Origin: JBEKHI01 sp050012355
GTDB lineage: Bacteria; Actinomycetota; Actinomycetes; Streptosporangiales; Streptosporangiaceae
Length of the DNA stretch: 29,596 bases
Assembly (NCBI GenBank): GCA_050012355.1
Contig: JBEKHI010000046.1
Coordinates: 1-29,596 of the forward strand
Direction: 5' to 3'
Shown here: in pieces, positions 1 through 7,539 of the stretch
How the letters are laid out: every line of letters begins with the position of its first letter
Position numbering within the stretch: position 1 is the stretch's first letter
Translations under genes and position numbers: made by a program
The notes under the pieces: model-generated
What the model saw: only the letters and a program-made list of their open reading frames with translations
What the model was told of the DNA's origin: nothing
Database searches by the model: none

Positions 1-1
1 G

Positions 2-1117
2 ACGCGGGTGATGACGGTGATCGCGGTGCCGGCGATGCTGGCGCCCGTGCTCGGTCCGGTGATCGGGGGGCTGATCGTGGACAACCTGTCCTGGCGGTGG
101 ATGTTCTACGTGAACGTCCCGCTGTGCGTGATCGCGCTGCTGCTCGCTTTCCGGGTGCTCGGACCCGACACCGAGCGTCACCGTGCGCCCCTCGACGTGC
201 CCGGGCTGCTCCTGCTGCCGCCCGGCCTGGCGATCATGATCTACGGCCTGTCCCGGGCCGGGACCGACAACGCCGCCGCGTGGACCTGGCTCGCCGTCGG
301 CGGGCTGCTGGTCGCGGGCTTCACGCTGCACGCGCTGCGCACCGATCATCCGCTGGTGAGCGTGCGCGCGTTCCGCCGTCGCGCGTTCGCCACCTCGACG
401 ATCGCGCTGTTCATCTACTCCGGGGCAGCGTTCGGGCTGCTGGTGGTGCTGCCGGTCTACTACCAGGTGGTCCGCGGCGAGAGCCCGCTGCGGGCCGGGC
501 TGCTGACCGCCCCGATCGGAATCGGGGCGATCATCACGATGTCGCTGAGCGGGCGGCTCACCGAGCGGATCGCCGCCCGGTGGGTCGCGGCCACGGGCAT
601 CGCCCTGGTCGCCGCCGCGACGCTGGTCTACACCCAGATCGGCGTCGCCACCAGCCTGGTACTGCTGGTCGCGGCCTTGTTCGTGGTGGGTCTCGGTCAC
701 GGCACGGTGCTGCCGCCCGCGATGGGCGCGAGCTATCAGGGGATGTCCAAGCCGGAGATCCCCGCCGCGACGGCGACCATGAACGCCACCCTCCGAGTGG
801 GCACGTCGTTCGGCACGGCGGCGCTCGCGGTGATCCTGCAGCAGAACATCCGGTCCCGTATCCCCGGCGTCAGCAACCTGTCCGCCGCCGAACAGCTGCG
901 CGGCGCGCACCCCCACGCCCTGCTGACCAGCGCGTTCGCGTCCAGCTTCTGGTGGGTAGCGGCCATCGCCGCCGTCGCCATCATCCCCGCCCTGCTAATC
1001 CCCCGCCGCCCGACCCCCGCCGCCGCCCCCAGCCCCGCCCCGGCCCCCAGCCCGGCGCCCAGCCCGGTGCCCAGCCCGGTGCCCAGCCCGGCGCCCAGCC
1101 CGGTCGATGTGACATAG
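2..1117 (+). CDS. MFS drug exporter, DHA2 (EmrB/QacA) type, 5' end outside window
   Basis: This is the C-terminal two thirds or so of a 14-TM proton-driven multidrug exporter of the inner membrane. The reading frame is open from the first bases, so the real start lies upstream and the GTG/ATG near position 8 is internal. The visible part opens with family motif C in TM5 (PAMLAPVLGPVIGG), followed by the WRWMFYVNVP motif typical of the DHA2 group. Nine or so further hydrophobic segments follow, up to about residue 335 of the visible part. The last 30 residues are a Pro/Ser/Ala/Val tail of SPAP and SPVP units. That tail is encoded by a 12-bp tandem repeat and is not part of the conserved fold. 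The substrate cannot be inferred. The next gene is convergent. Confidence 0.9.
   Translation, partial: TRVMTVIAVPAMLAPVLGPVIGGLIVDNLSWRWMFYVNVPLCVIALLLAFRVLGPDTERHRAPLDVPGLLLLPPGLAIMIYGLSRAGTDNAAAWTWLAVGGLLVAGFTLHALRTDHPLVSVRAFRRRAFATSTIALFIYSGAAFGLLVVLPVYYQVVRGESPLRAGLLTAPIGIGAIITMSLSGRLTERIAARWVAATGIALVAAATLVYTQIGVATSLVLLVAALFVVGLGHGTVLPPAMGASYQGMSKPEIPAATATMNATLRVGTSFGTAALAVILQQNIRSRIPGVSNLSAAEQLRGAHPHALLTSAFASSFWWVAAIAAVAIIPALLIPRRPTPAAAPSPAPAPSPAPSPVPSPVPSPAPSPVDVT
1045..1104 (+). repeat. 12-bp tandem repeat, five units, in the MFS 3' end
   Basis: Five consecutive copies of a unit close to GCCCAGCCCGGT (last base T or C, first unit starting with C) run in frame and encode alternating SPAP/SPVP. 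More degenerate Pro-rich sequence precedes them. Copy number is likely to vary between strains through slippage. Confidence 0.85.
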
Positions 1118-1150
1118 ACCGCGCTCTAGCCCGGTCGATGTCACATCGAC
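1103..1150. terminator. Inverted repeat between convergent genes, likely bidirectional terminator
   Basis: Arms of 13 bp (GTCGATGTGACAT at 1103-1115 and its exact complement at 1138-1150) flank a 22-nt loop. The left arm overlaps the MFS stop codon. The right half is itself a palindrome (GTCGATGT, C, ACATCGAC at 1134-1150), and AGCCCGGTCGATGT occurs twice as a direct repeat, so the structure may have arisen by a local duplication. No T-run follows. The position between two convergent stop codons favours termination over an operator role. Confidence 0.5.
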
Positions 1151-1160
1151 AGCTCGGCGG

Positions 1161-2084
1161 TCAGTCCATCGTGAGCACTAGCTTGCCGGCGACGTGGCCG
1201 GTCTCGCCGGTGGCGTGTGCCTTGGCGACCTCGGTTAGCGGGAAGCTGGCGGCGATGACCGGGCGGAGCTTGCCTTCCTCCGCGAGTTCCCTGATCGCGT
1301 CCATCCCGGTGTGGTCAGCCTCGACGAGCATCCGCACGTGCCTTACCCCATCGGGGACCTCCGCCGAGCCGCCCACGATGGTGACCACGATCCCGCCCGG
1401 GCGCAGCACGCGGAAGGACCGCGTCGTGTACTCGCCGCCCATCGGGTCGAGCACGATATCGATGTCCTTGACCGCTTCAGTGAAGTCGGTCGTCCGGTAG
1501 TCGATCATCTCGTCCGCGCCGAGGCCGGTCACTAGCTCGTGGTTGCCCGCGCTGGCGGTGCCGATCACGTACGCGCCGCGTGCCTTCGCGATCTGGACCG
1601 CGAGGTGGCCGACTCCGCCGGCGGCGGCGTGGATCAGCACCCGCTGCCCCGGCTGGACGTTAGCCGTGTCGACCAGCGCCTGCCAGGCAGTGAGCGCCGC
1701 CAGCGGTACCGCGCCGGCTTGTATGTGGTCCAGGTTCGCGGGCTTGCGGGCGAACGCCCGGGCCGGTCCCGTCACGTACTCGGCGTGCGAGCCATGACCG
1801 CCGGGGTAGGGCAGCATGCCGAACACCTCGTCGCCCGGCTTGAACAGCGTCACGCCGAAGCCGGTCTTCTCCACCACACCCGACACGTCCCAGCCGAGGG
1901 TAAGCGGAGGCTCCGGCAGGAACAGCTTGCCTGACCGGTGCTTCCAGTCGGTCGGGTTCAGCCCGGCCGCCTTGACGCGCACCAGAAGCTGGCTCGGGCC
2001 TGGCTCGGGGACCGGGACTTCCGCGATCGTGAGAACCTCAGGACCGCCGAGAACATTCTGAGTAGTCGTCTTCACGCCCACCAT
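1161..2084 (-). CDS. Zinc-free MDR oxidoreductase, NADPH:quinone reductase-like
   Basis: This is a 307-residue medium-chain dehydrogenase/reductase of the quinone oxidoreductase branch, expected to reduce quinones, enones or related carbonyls with NAD(P)H in the cytosol. The GroES-like N-terminal domain has the family signature around AAGLNPTDWKHRSG, and the Rossmann domain carries AAAGGVGHLAVQIAKARG. The structural-zinc cysteines of alcohol dehydrogenases are absent. The frame stays open to 2126, but the ATG at 2084 is preferred because it lies just before the conserved first strand and leaves the palindrome at 2112-2125 outside the gene. It is transcribed divergently from the GlxA-type regulator, which probably controls it. 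The physiological substrate is unknown. Confidence 0.88.
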   Translation of the reverse strand: MVGVKTTTQNVLGGPEVLTIAEVPVPEPGPSQLLVRVKAAGLNPTDWKHRSGKLFLPEPPLTLGWDVSGVVEKTGFGVTLFKPGDEVFGMLPYPGGHGSHAEYVTGPARAFARKPANLDHIQAGAVPLAALTAWQALVDTANVQPGQRVLIHAAAGGVGHLAVQIAKARGAYVIGTASAGNHELVTGLGADEMIDYRTTDFTEAVKDIDIVLDPMGGEYTTRSFRVLRPGGIVVTIVGGSAEVPDGVRHVRMLVEADHTGMDAIRELAEEGKLRPVIAASFPLTEVAKAHATGETGHVAGKLVLTMD

Positions 2085-2111
2085 GATGCCCGCGAGGCGT
2101 TCCCCGGGAAA

Positions 2112-2146
2112 TGGCATGAATGCCAATATCCGATAGAATCATGCCA
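2112..2146. promoter_or_regulatory. Divergent promoter/operator between MDR gene and GlxA-type regulator
   Basis: TGGCAT (2112-2117) and ATGCCA (2120-2125) form an inverted repeat with a 2-bp spacer, and a third half-site ATGCCA occurs at 2141-2146. A -10-like TAGAAT (2134-2139) ends 6 nt before the ATG at 2146 and there is no Shine-Dalgarno, which suggests a leaderless transcript for the regulator. An operator at this place could serve both genes. Binding by the neighbouring regulator is an inference. Confidence 0.45.
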
Positions 2147-3198
2147 TGCATCGTGTGGTGGTTCTCGCTATCGACGGGGTGTACCCGTTTGAGCTCGGCA
2201 TGCCGAGCCGGATCTTCGGCTCTCCCCCGGTCGCGGACCGATATGACGTCCTGACCTGCGGCCTCGGTACCCCGACCGTCCAGACCTCGACGGATTTCAG
2301 CATCACCGTCGAGCACGGACCCGAGATCCTCGCCACCGCGGACACGGTGGTCATCCCCGCGTTCGACGCTGAACGTGTCGCTCAGCGGCTGACCAGCCCG
2401 CTCGCCGCCGCGCTCTCGCACATCCGGCCAGGTACCCGCGTGATGTCCATCTGCACCGGCGCGTTCGTCCTCGCCGCCGCGGGCCTGCTCGACGGCCGTC
2501 CGGCGACCACCCACTGGATGCTCGCCGATGACTTCCGGCGCTGGTTTCCCAAGGTGCGGCTGGACCCGGACGTGCTGTTCGTCGATGACGGCGACATCCT
2601 CACCTCGGCCGGCGCGGCCTCCGGGATGGACCTGTGCCTGCACGTGCTGCGGCGCGACCACGGGCACGAGGTCGCGAACCTGGTCGCCCGCGGTATCGTC
2701 GTCCCGCCCTGGCGGGACGGCGGGCAGGCGCAGTACATCGAGCGGCCGTTGCCGCCCGCCAGCGGGCTTGGCACCTCGCCGACCAGGGACTGGGCGCTGC
2801 GGAACCTGCGGCTCCCGCTGACCATGACCGATCTCGCTCAGCACGCGCAGATGAGCCCGCGAACGTTCGCCAGGAAGTTCCGCGACGAGACGGGCGTGAG
2901 TCCCGGCCACTGGCTAACCCGGCAGCGGATCAGCCGGGCGCGGCACCTGCTGGAGTCCACCGACCTAAGCGTCGACCAGATCGCCAGCGAGGTCGGCTTC
3001 GCGACCGCGACGTCGCTGCGCCAGCACATGCACGCCACGATCGGCGTCGCGCCACTCGCCTACCGCCGCACCTTCCAGGCGGCCAAGTTACCGGTCCCCG
3101 TTGTGCTGTCAGCTCGTCGGCTCAACGACTCTGGTCACGACCCAGCGGTGCTTTCCGATCTTCCGGTCACGGATAAACCCGAGCTTCTCGTAGGTTGA
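2146..3198 (+). CDS. GlxA-family transcriptional regulator: DJ-1/PfpI domain plus AraC HTH
   Basis: 350 residues. Residues 1-190 form a DJ-1/PfpI (class I amidotransferase-like) domain with the nucleophile-elbow cysteine C103 in MSICTGAF and a nearby H123. Residues about 215-312 are a two-helix-turn-helix AraC/XylS DNA-binding domain, containing TMTDLAQHAQMSPRTFARKF and the second HTH around LSVDQIASEVGFATATSLRQ. Such proteins usually sense a small metabolite with the first domain and activate an adjacent or divergent catabolic or detoxification gene, here the MDR oxidoreductase. The family normally ends shortly after the YRRTF block (residue 310). The extra 40 residues here overlap the convergent acetyltransferase gene by 90 bp, so the original stop may have been lost. 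Confidence 0.92.
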   Translation: MHRVVVLAIDGVYPFELGMPSRIFGSPPVADRYDVLTCGLGTPTVQTSTDFSITVEHGPEILATADTVVIPAFDAERVAQRLTSPLAAALSHIRPGTRVMSICTGAFVLAAAGLLDGRPATTHWMLADDFRRWFPKVRLDPDVLFVDDGDILTSAGAASGMDLCLHVLRRDHGHEVANLVARGIVVPPWRDGGQAQYIERPLPPASGLGTSPTRDWALRNLRLPLTMTDLAQHAQMSPRTFARKFRDETGVSPGHWLTRQRISRARHLLESTDLSVDQIASEVGFATATSLRQHMHATIGVAPLAYRRTFQAAKLPVPVVLSARRLNDSGHDPAVLSDLPVTDKPELLVG

Positions 3199-3681
3199 CA
3201 GGGCGCCGTTGTAGAGGAAACCGGCTGGCACCGAGCCGGCGTCCTCCGGGTATCCCTCGACGCGTCCCCCGCCAAGGCCGGCGATAAGGTCGAGCGCGCC
3301 GACGAGCGCCGCGGTGGCCACGCCTTGACGGCGGTGTCCCTTTCCGGCATAGCAGCACGCGATTCGCCAGTCCGGCAAGGTTGTCCGGCCCTTTTCGTAC
3401 GCCGCCCGGTTCTTGATCCGGGGTACCTCGTCCGGTGCGCCGAACTGGCACCAGCCGACGCAGTCCGCACCCTCGAACACGAGCGCGGCGTGCGCGTTGC
3501 CCTCTCGGACTCGCTGCTGTTTCGCGACGCGTTTCCCCGCCACGTCGCCCCACGGCTCTTTGGGGTGGAAGCCCATGCACCAGCAGCCGCCGAAGATTCC
3601 GTTGTTGCGCTCCACCAACGCGGCGAACCCCGCCCACGTCGATTCGTCGAGCGCCTTCGCCGTGTACCTCGGCTCATCCAT
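3109..3681 (-). CDS. GNAT-family N-acetyltransferase
   Basis: 190 residues from the ATG at 3681, starting MDEPRYTAKALD. The acetyl-CoA pyrophosphate-binding loop appears as GKGHRRQGVATAAL, a good fit to the family Q/R-x-x-G-x-G/A pattern, and the C-terminal part (YNGALSTYEKLGFIRDRKIG) matches motif B of GNAT enzymes. A Cys/Trp-rich N-terminal stretch (GGCWCMGFHPKEPWG) is characteristic of a subgroup of actinobacterial GNATs. The start lies 4 bp after the stop of the PhzF-like gene, so it is the last gene of a tightly packed leftward operon and probably translationally coupled. Its acceptor substrate is unknown. The 3' end overlaps the convergent GlxA-type regulator. Confidence 0.85.
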   Translation of the reverse strand: MDEPRYTAKALDESTWAGFAALVERNNGIFGGCWCMGFHPKEPWGDVAGKRVAKQQRVREGNAHAALVFEGADCVGWCQFGAPDEVPRIKNRAAYEKGRTTLPDWRIACCYAGKGHRRQGVATAALVGALDLIAGLGGGRVEGYPEDAGSVPAGFLYNGALSTYEKLGFIRDRKIGKHRWVVTRVVEPTS

Positions 3682-3685
3682 CTGG

Positions 3686-4516
3686 CTACAGGTCCACCTC
3701 GCCGACGATGCAGGTTGTGGTGTCGCCGCCCACCCAGATCGTCCCGTTCTCATCCTGGCTGATGTGTGCCAGTCCGGCGCGGCCGAGCGCGGTCCCCTGA
3801 CTCGACACGTAGGGCGCCGTCAGCTGCCCAGAGCCAAGCAGCCACTGGGCGAGCGACGCGTTCAGCGAGCCGGTCACCGGATCCTCGAACATGGCGCCCG
3901 CGCCGGAGAAGAAGGCACGCACCTCGATGTCGGCCGGCCCGCCCTCGGGGTACGCCCCGACCAGCCCGAGATTCAGCTCGGTCGAGGTCGGCATGGTCAC
4001 CGACAGGACCGCCTCCGCGTCGGCCAGTCGCACCGCGAGCCAGCCCGGACCGTTGTCCGCCCACTGCGCGTCGATGATCGCCGACCGGTCTAGGCCCAGC
4101 GCCGCGGCTGCCTCGCCGATTGTCGATTCATCGACCGGCCCGGAACGCACCAGCGGCGGCGCGGCGAATGCCAGCCGCATCCCGTCGCGGCGCAGCCTGA
4201 TCAGCCCCGCGGCGCATTCCTGCACCACGATGTCGTCCTTGGCCGACTTGCCTCCGTTGGTGAGCCAGGTGTGGCAGGTGCCGAGGGTGGGGTGGCCGGC
4301 GAATGGCAGTTCCTGGGCGGGCGTGAAGATTCGCACCCGGTAGTCCGCCTCCGGTGTCGTCGGCGGGAGCAGGAAAGTGGTCTCCGACAGGTTCGTCCAG
4401 TTCGAGAACCGCTGCATCTCCTCGTCGGACAGTCCCTCAGCATCGTGCACGACCGCCACTGGGTTACCCCGGTACGGCTCGTCGGTGAATACGTCTACCT
4501 GAGTGAAACGGCGCAT
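3686..4516 (-). CDS. PhzF-family isomerase/epimerase-like protein
   Basis: 276 residues, the normal length for the family, whose members have two diaminopimelate-epimerase-like halves. The N-terminal signature FTQVDVFTDEPYRGNPVAVV is present, with the general acid/base glutamate at E45 inside NLSETTF, as in PhzF itself. The second half carries ELPFAGHPTLGTCHTWL and the DPVTGSLNASLAQWL block. PhzF isomerises an intermediate in phenazine synthesis, but no other phenazine gene is nearby, so this is best called a PhzF-like protein of unknown substrate. It starts 4 bp after the LLM oxidoreductase stop codon, in the same operon. Confidence 0.9.
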   Translation of the reverse strand: MRRFTQVDVFTDEPYRGNPVAVVHDAEGLSDEEMQRFSNWTNLSETTFLLPPTTPEADYRVRIFTPAQELPFAGHPTLGTCHTWLTNGGKSAKDDIVVQECAAGLIRLRRDGMRLAFAAPPLVRSGPVDESTIGEAAAALGLDRSAIIDAQWADNGPGWLAVRLADAEAVLSVTMPTSTELNLGLVGAYPEGGPADIEVRAFFSGAGAMFEDPVTGSLNASLAQWLLGSGQLTAPYVSSQGTALGRAGLAHISQDENGTIWVGGDTTTCIVGEVDL

Positions 4517-4520
4517 GTGT

Positions 4521-5300
4521 TCAACCTATCCCGCGGAAAACTTGAGCCGCGAACGCCATGAACTCAGCGGGGTCGGCCTCCCGGTCGTGCGGTGACAGCA
4601 GCACCGTATCCGCGCCGCCCTCGGACAGGCTCCGGGCCCGGGCGGCTACGTGTTCTTTCTCCTCGCCCGACGCGACATCGACGTAGCCGACGATGCTCGG
4701 CGGGTCGGTGCGCCCGGCGGCGCCGTCCGCCACTACCGTCACCGCCTCGTGGAACTTGCCCGCGTTGTCGAGCACTACCCCGTCGGCTAGCTCTCCGGCC
4801 AGCAGCAGTGTCTTGCGGCCGACGGCGCCGAGGTACACCGCCGGGACTGGCGTAGCGGTCCGGTCGAGCGTCACCCGGTCGAGGTTGACGTACCGGCCCT
4901 CGGTGGTGACCGTCTCGCCGCCCAGCAACGCTTTCAGCGCGGTCAGGTATTCGCGCAGCAACGTCATCGGCGACTCGGCCCGTGCGCCGACCTGCGCCAT
5001 CCAGTCCTGTGCTCCGTGACCGACGCAGATCCTGACCCGGCCAGGGAACATCCGGTGCAGGGTGGTGATCTCCATGGCGGTGAGCGCGACGTTTCGCAGC
5101 GGGACGGGGAGCAAGGAGACCCCGACGGTGATCCGCTCGGTGGCGGCGAGCGCGGCGGCGACGCCACTGGTGCCGCTGGCCCAGAAACAGTCCTCCCAGA
5201 GCCACATCTCGTCGAGCCCGGCCGCCTCGGCGCCGCGGGCGACGGCGGGAATCCGCTCCGGTGGCACCTGCGGAACGCAGGCGGCGCCGAACGTGGTCAT
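4521..5300 (-). CDS. LLM-class flavin (probably F420-dependent) oxidoreductase
   Basis: 259 residues with the luciferase-like TIM-barrel signatures: GLDEMWLWEDCFW near the N terminus, the strand and turn around RITVGVSLLPVPLRNVALTA, and FPGRVRICVGHGAQDWM. These resemble F420-dependent actinobacterial members such as methylene-H4MPT reductase-like proteins. Cofactor choice (F420 or FMN) is inferred from family resemblance only. The start is fixed by the ATGA overlap with the upstream HAD gene (its stop is at 5297-5299); the frame stays open further upstream, but only as a shadow of the HAD gene. It is the third gene of the PadR-HAD-LLM-PhzF-GNAT series. Confidence 0.88.
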   Translation of the reverse strand: MTTFGAACVPQVPPERIPAVARGAEAAGLDEMWLWEDCFWASGTSGVAAALAATERITVGVSLLPVPLRNVALTAMEITTLHRMFPGRVRICVGHGAQDWMAQVGARAESPMTLLREYLTALKALLGGETVTTEGRYVNLDRVTLDRTATPVPAVYLGAVGRKTLLLAGELADGVVLDNAGKFHEAVTVVADGAAGRTDPPSIVGYVDVASGEEKEHVAARARSLSEGGADTVLLSPHDREADPAEFMAFAAQVFRGIG

Positions 5301-5980
5301 GCGATGGCCTCCAGCAACGCGTTCGGGCGTTCGGTGACCGGCAGGTGCGCGACGACGCGGAACTCGCAGCCGATGCTGGTCGCGCCACCATCGTCTGACA
5401 CGTTGTCGCCGATCATCAGCACGTCTCCCGGGTCGTGGCCGAGCAGGTCGCAAGCCCGGCGGAAGATCTCCGGGTCCGGCTTCTTCACACCCTCCTCGTA
5501 GGAGAGCACGTACCCCGTGACGAGCGAGTCGATTCGGTAATGACGGAAGACCGGGCGGATGTCGTGCGGAATATTCGAAAGCACGGCCACCGGCGTCGCG
5601 CGTCGTTTCAGTGTCTCCAGCGCCTGGCCGGTGTCTGGGTACGGCAGCCACGACTCTGGGCGCCAGTGCCGGTCATACAGCCGATCCTCGATCCCCGGCC
5701 AGGGGAGTCCCGCGGCTCGCATCAGCTCGATGTAGACGGCCCGGTGCGCCGCTGGGTCTAGATCGCGCCGCTGCCACAGCGGCCGCAGGTGGTCAGGCAG
5801 CGGGATGTCGCCGCTGTACGAGCCCGGCTGCCCGCCGCTCTCGAGTAGCCGCTTCGCGTAATGCGCGATCTCCTCGGCCGTCGCCTCGATACCGCCGTCA
5901 GCCAGCGCGTCTCTCAGCCAGTTTTCCGTGTCGTCGCAGTGGAACAGGGTGCCAGAGAAGTCGAAGATCACCGCTTTCAC
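5297..5980 (-). CDS. HAD-superfamily hydrolase with variant motif I (DFSGT)
   Basis: 227 residues from a GTG start. Motif I reads VIFDFSGTLF: the nucleophile D7 is present but the second aspartate of the phosphatase DxD motif is a serine. Motif II is VAVLSNIPHD, motif III has KKPDPEIF, and motif IV is MIGDNVSDD. The cap is helical and follows motif I (subfamily I layout). Aspartate two positions after the nucleophile is the general acid in most HAD phosphatases, so this enzyme may be a dehalogenase- or phosphonatase-like member, a weak phosphatase or a binding protein. Its stop codon overlaps the start of the LLM oxidoreductase (ATGA), implying coupled translation. Confidence 0.85.
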   Translation of the reverse strand: MKAVIFDFSGTLFHCDDTENWLRDALADGGIEATAEEIAHYAKRLLESGGQPGSYSGDIPLPDHLRPLWQRRDLDPAAHRAVYIELMRAAGLPWPGIEDRLYDRHWRPESWLPYPDTGQALETLKRRATPVAVLSNIPHDIRPVFRHYRIDSLVTGYVLSYEEGVKKPDPEIFRRACDLLGHDPGDVLMIGDNVSDDGGATSIGCEFRVVAHLPVTERPNALLEAIA

Positions 5981-6019
5981 ATGTGATGAGGCTACTCGAC
6001 GCTCGATCAGGTGGCGCCT

Positions 6020-6586
6020 TCATGCGGAGGGGGCGGGAGCACCGCGGAGTTCCGCGATGGCCTGCCCTGTCCATCGAAGGCTGGCGCGGTGGACGGCCAG
6101 GCCGTGCTCCAGGGCAAGGCTCGGGTGGCGATCGTCAAAGTGAGCGGCCGCCGCGTATCGCTCCAGCCCCGCGGTGACCGCTGCGAGCGCGTCGTTGAGA
6201 CCATCGAGGAAGCCGAGCACCTCTTCTCGACTAACCGCGTGTTCCATCATCACGAAACGCATCAGGTGCAGGCCAAGGTCACGATAGACAGTGGATGGTT
6301 CCACCGGCGTGCGGAGCCAGGTCAGATGGACCGTCCGGCCGCTCGGCGTTGGCTCATACACGCGACGGTGCCTAGCCGGCGCATTAGCCTCGTCCAGATC
6401 CATGGCCCGGACCAGGCCCTTTCCTTCCAGGCGGCGCAACGCCGGGTACAACGAACCGGAGCTCGGCTGGTAAATGCCCATCGGGGTAACGGCGAAGACC
6501 CGCTTCAGGTCGTAGCCGGACGACGGTGACAGGCAGACCAGGCCGAGCAGGACCTGCTCGAACGGGGTGAGCTGATATTCGGCCAT
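6020..6586 (-). CDS. PadR-family transcriptional regulator
   Basis: 188 residues. The N-terminal winged helix has the PadR pattern LTPFEQVLLGLVCLSPSSGY followed by YQPSSGSLYPALRRLEGKGL. The C-terminal half is a helical dimerisation domain of the longer (Vir_act_alpha_C-like) subgroup. A TAGATT -10-like element (6599-6594) lies 7 nt before the ATG with no Shine-Dalgarno, pointing to a leaderless transcript. The 21-bp palindrome at 6609-6629 overlaps its promoter, so negative autoregulation is likely. It may also head the leftward HAD-LLM-PhzF-GNAT series (39-bp gap to the HAD gene) while repressing the divergent membrane-protein gene. Confidence 0.9.
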   Translation of the reverse strand: MAEYQLTPFEQVLLGLVCLSPSSGYDLKRVFAVTPMGIYQPSSGSLYPALRRLEGKGLVRAMDLDEANAPARHRRVYEPTPSGRTVHLTWLRTPVEPSTVYRDLGLHLMRFVMMEHAVSREEVLGFLDGLNDALAAVTAGLERYAAAAHFDDRHPSLALEHGLAVHRASLRWTGQAIAELRGAPAPSA

Positions 6587-6593
6587 GATCGGG

Positions 6594-6631
6594 AATCTAC
6601 CTTGCCCCCATAGGTCGAATCGACCTATGCT
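6594..6631. promoter_or_regulatory. Divergent promoters with a 21-bp palindromic PadR operator
   Basis: Perfect 10-bp arms CATAGGTCGA (6609-6618) and TCGACCTATG (6620-6629) flank one central A. Rightward, TTGCCC (6602-6607) and TATGCT (6626-6631) are 18 bp apart, and the palindrome fills the spacer and covers most of the -10. Leftward, TAGATT (6599-6594) serves padR and the palindrome lies at its -35 region. One bound dimer would therefore block both promoters. Confidence 0.7.
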
Positions 6632-6688
6632 GTTGAGGAAGGCGGGCCAGCTCGTGAGATCCGCGGGCCCTCACGAAAGGCACCTGCC

Positions 6689-7417
6689 GTGGACGCGAGC
6701 CGCGATACCAAGAGAACCGCCGCGACCGGACGGCTCCACCTGGTCGCCAAGATCGTGATTCTCGACGTTGCCGCGCCGCTCGCGGCCTACAACCTGCTGC
6801 GCTCCGCTGGCCTGACCACTGTGACCGCACTGCTGCTGAGCGGGGTGTTCCCCGCCTTGGGCGTGGCCATCGGCGTCATCGGGCATCGCCGTATCGACCT
6901 CGTTGGCGCCCTGGTCCTAGCCGGGATAGTGGTCGGCACGGTGCTCGGCCTGATCAGCCACAGTGCCAGGCTGGTGCTGATGGAGGGATCGGTCGCCACC
7001 GTCGTGTTCGGCGCGGGCTGCCTGGGCTCGCTGTGGACGCGGCGCCCGCTGATGTACGGCCTCGCCCTGGAGTTCACCGGGCCAGACACCGCTAAAGGCC
7101 GCGAGATGATCAGCCTCTGGCAGTATGAGGGCTTCCGGCGCGTATTCCGGGTCATCACCACCGTATGGGGCGTCGGCTTCCTCCTCGAAGCCGCCCTGCG
7201 GGTCGTCATCGTCTACAACACCTCCGCTGGAACAGCCCTGGCAATCTCCAACGTCACGCCGTTCATCTGGGCGGGCATCCTGTCGGCCTGGACGGTCGCC
7301 TACGGCACCCACCAGAGGAAGAAGGGCGAACGGATGGCCGCCGCCGATGCCGGTGCCGAGCCCGGTGAGATCACGAATGCCGCCGAGTCACCGACTCCGG
7401 GATCGCAACCGCGTTAG
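6689..7417 (+). CDS. VC0807-like integral membrane protein of unknown function
   Basis: 242 residues with about six hydrophobic segments: roughly residues 17-50, 55-70, 75-92, 95-115, 150-175 and 185-210. The tail is charged and cytosolic (HQRKKGERMAAADAG). The pattern resembles the VC0807 / intracellular-septation-like membrane family, whose members in actinobacteria commonly sit beside PadR or TetR genes; no catalytic motif is recognisable. Start is GTG at 6689 with AAAGG 8 nt upstream. Its promoter contains the PadR palindrome, so expression is probably induced when PadR is released. An exporter or membrane-stress role is possible but unproven. Confidence 0.75.
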   Translation: MDASRDTKRTAATGRLHLVAKIVILDVAAPLAAYNLLRSAGLTTVTALLLSGVFPALGVAIGVIGHRRIDLVGALVLAGIVVGTVLGLISHSARLVLMEGSVATVVFGAGCLGSLWTRRPLMYGLALEFTGPDTAKGREMISLWQYEGFRRVFRVITTVWGVGFLLEAALRVVIVYNTSAGTALAISNVTPFIWAGILSAWTVAYGTHQRKKGERMAAADAGAEPGEITNAAESPTPGSQPR

Positions 7418-7539
7418 AGGCGCCGCGCACGAGGGGACATACCCGCCGAAACAAGGCACCCGCCGCCCAGCCGGCCCGGCACGTCATCCCCTCAGCCGGG
7501 TGCGCGGCGGCGGAGCGTTCCTGGTGGGTGCCGCACCAA

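Noticed and set aside
97..1500. 467-residue plus-strand frame
   Set aside because: Arg/Pro-rich shadow of the MFS gene that continues antisense through the MDR gene; no domain signature.
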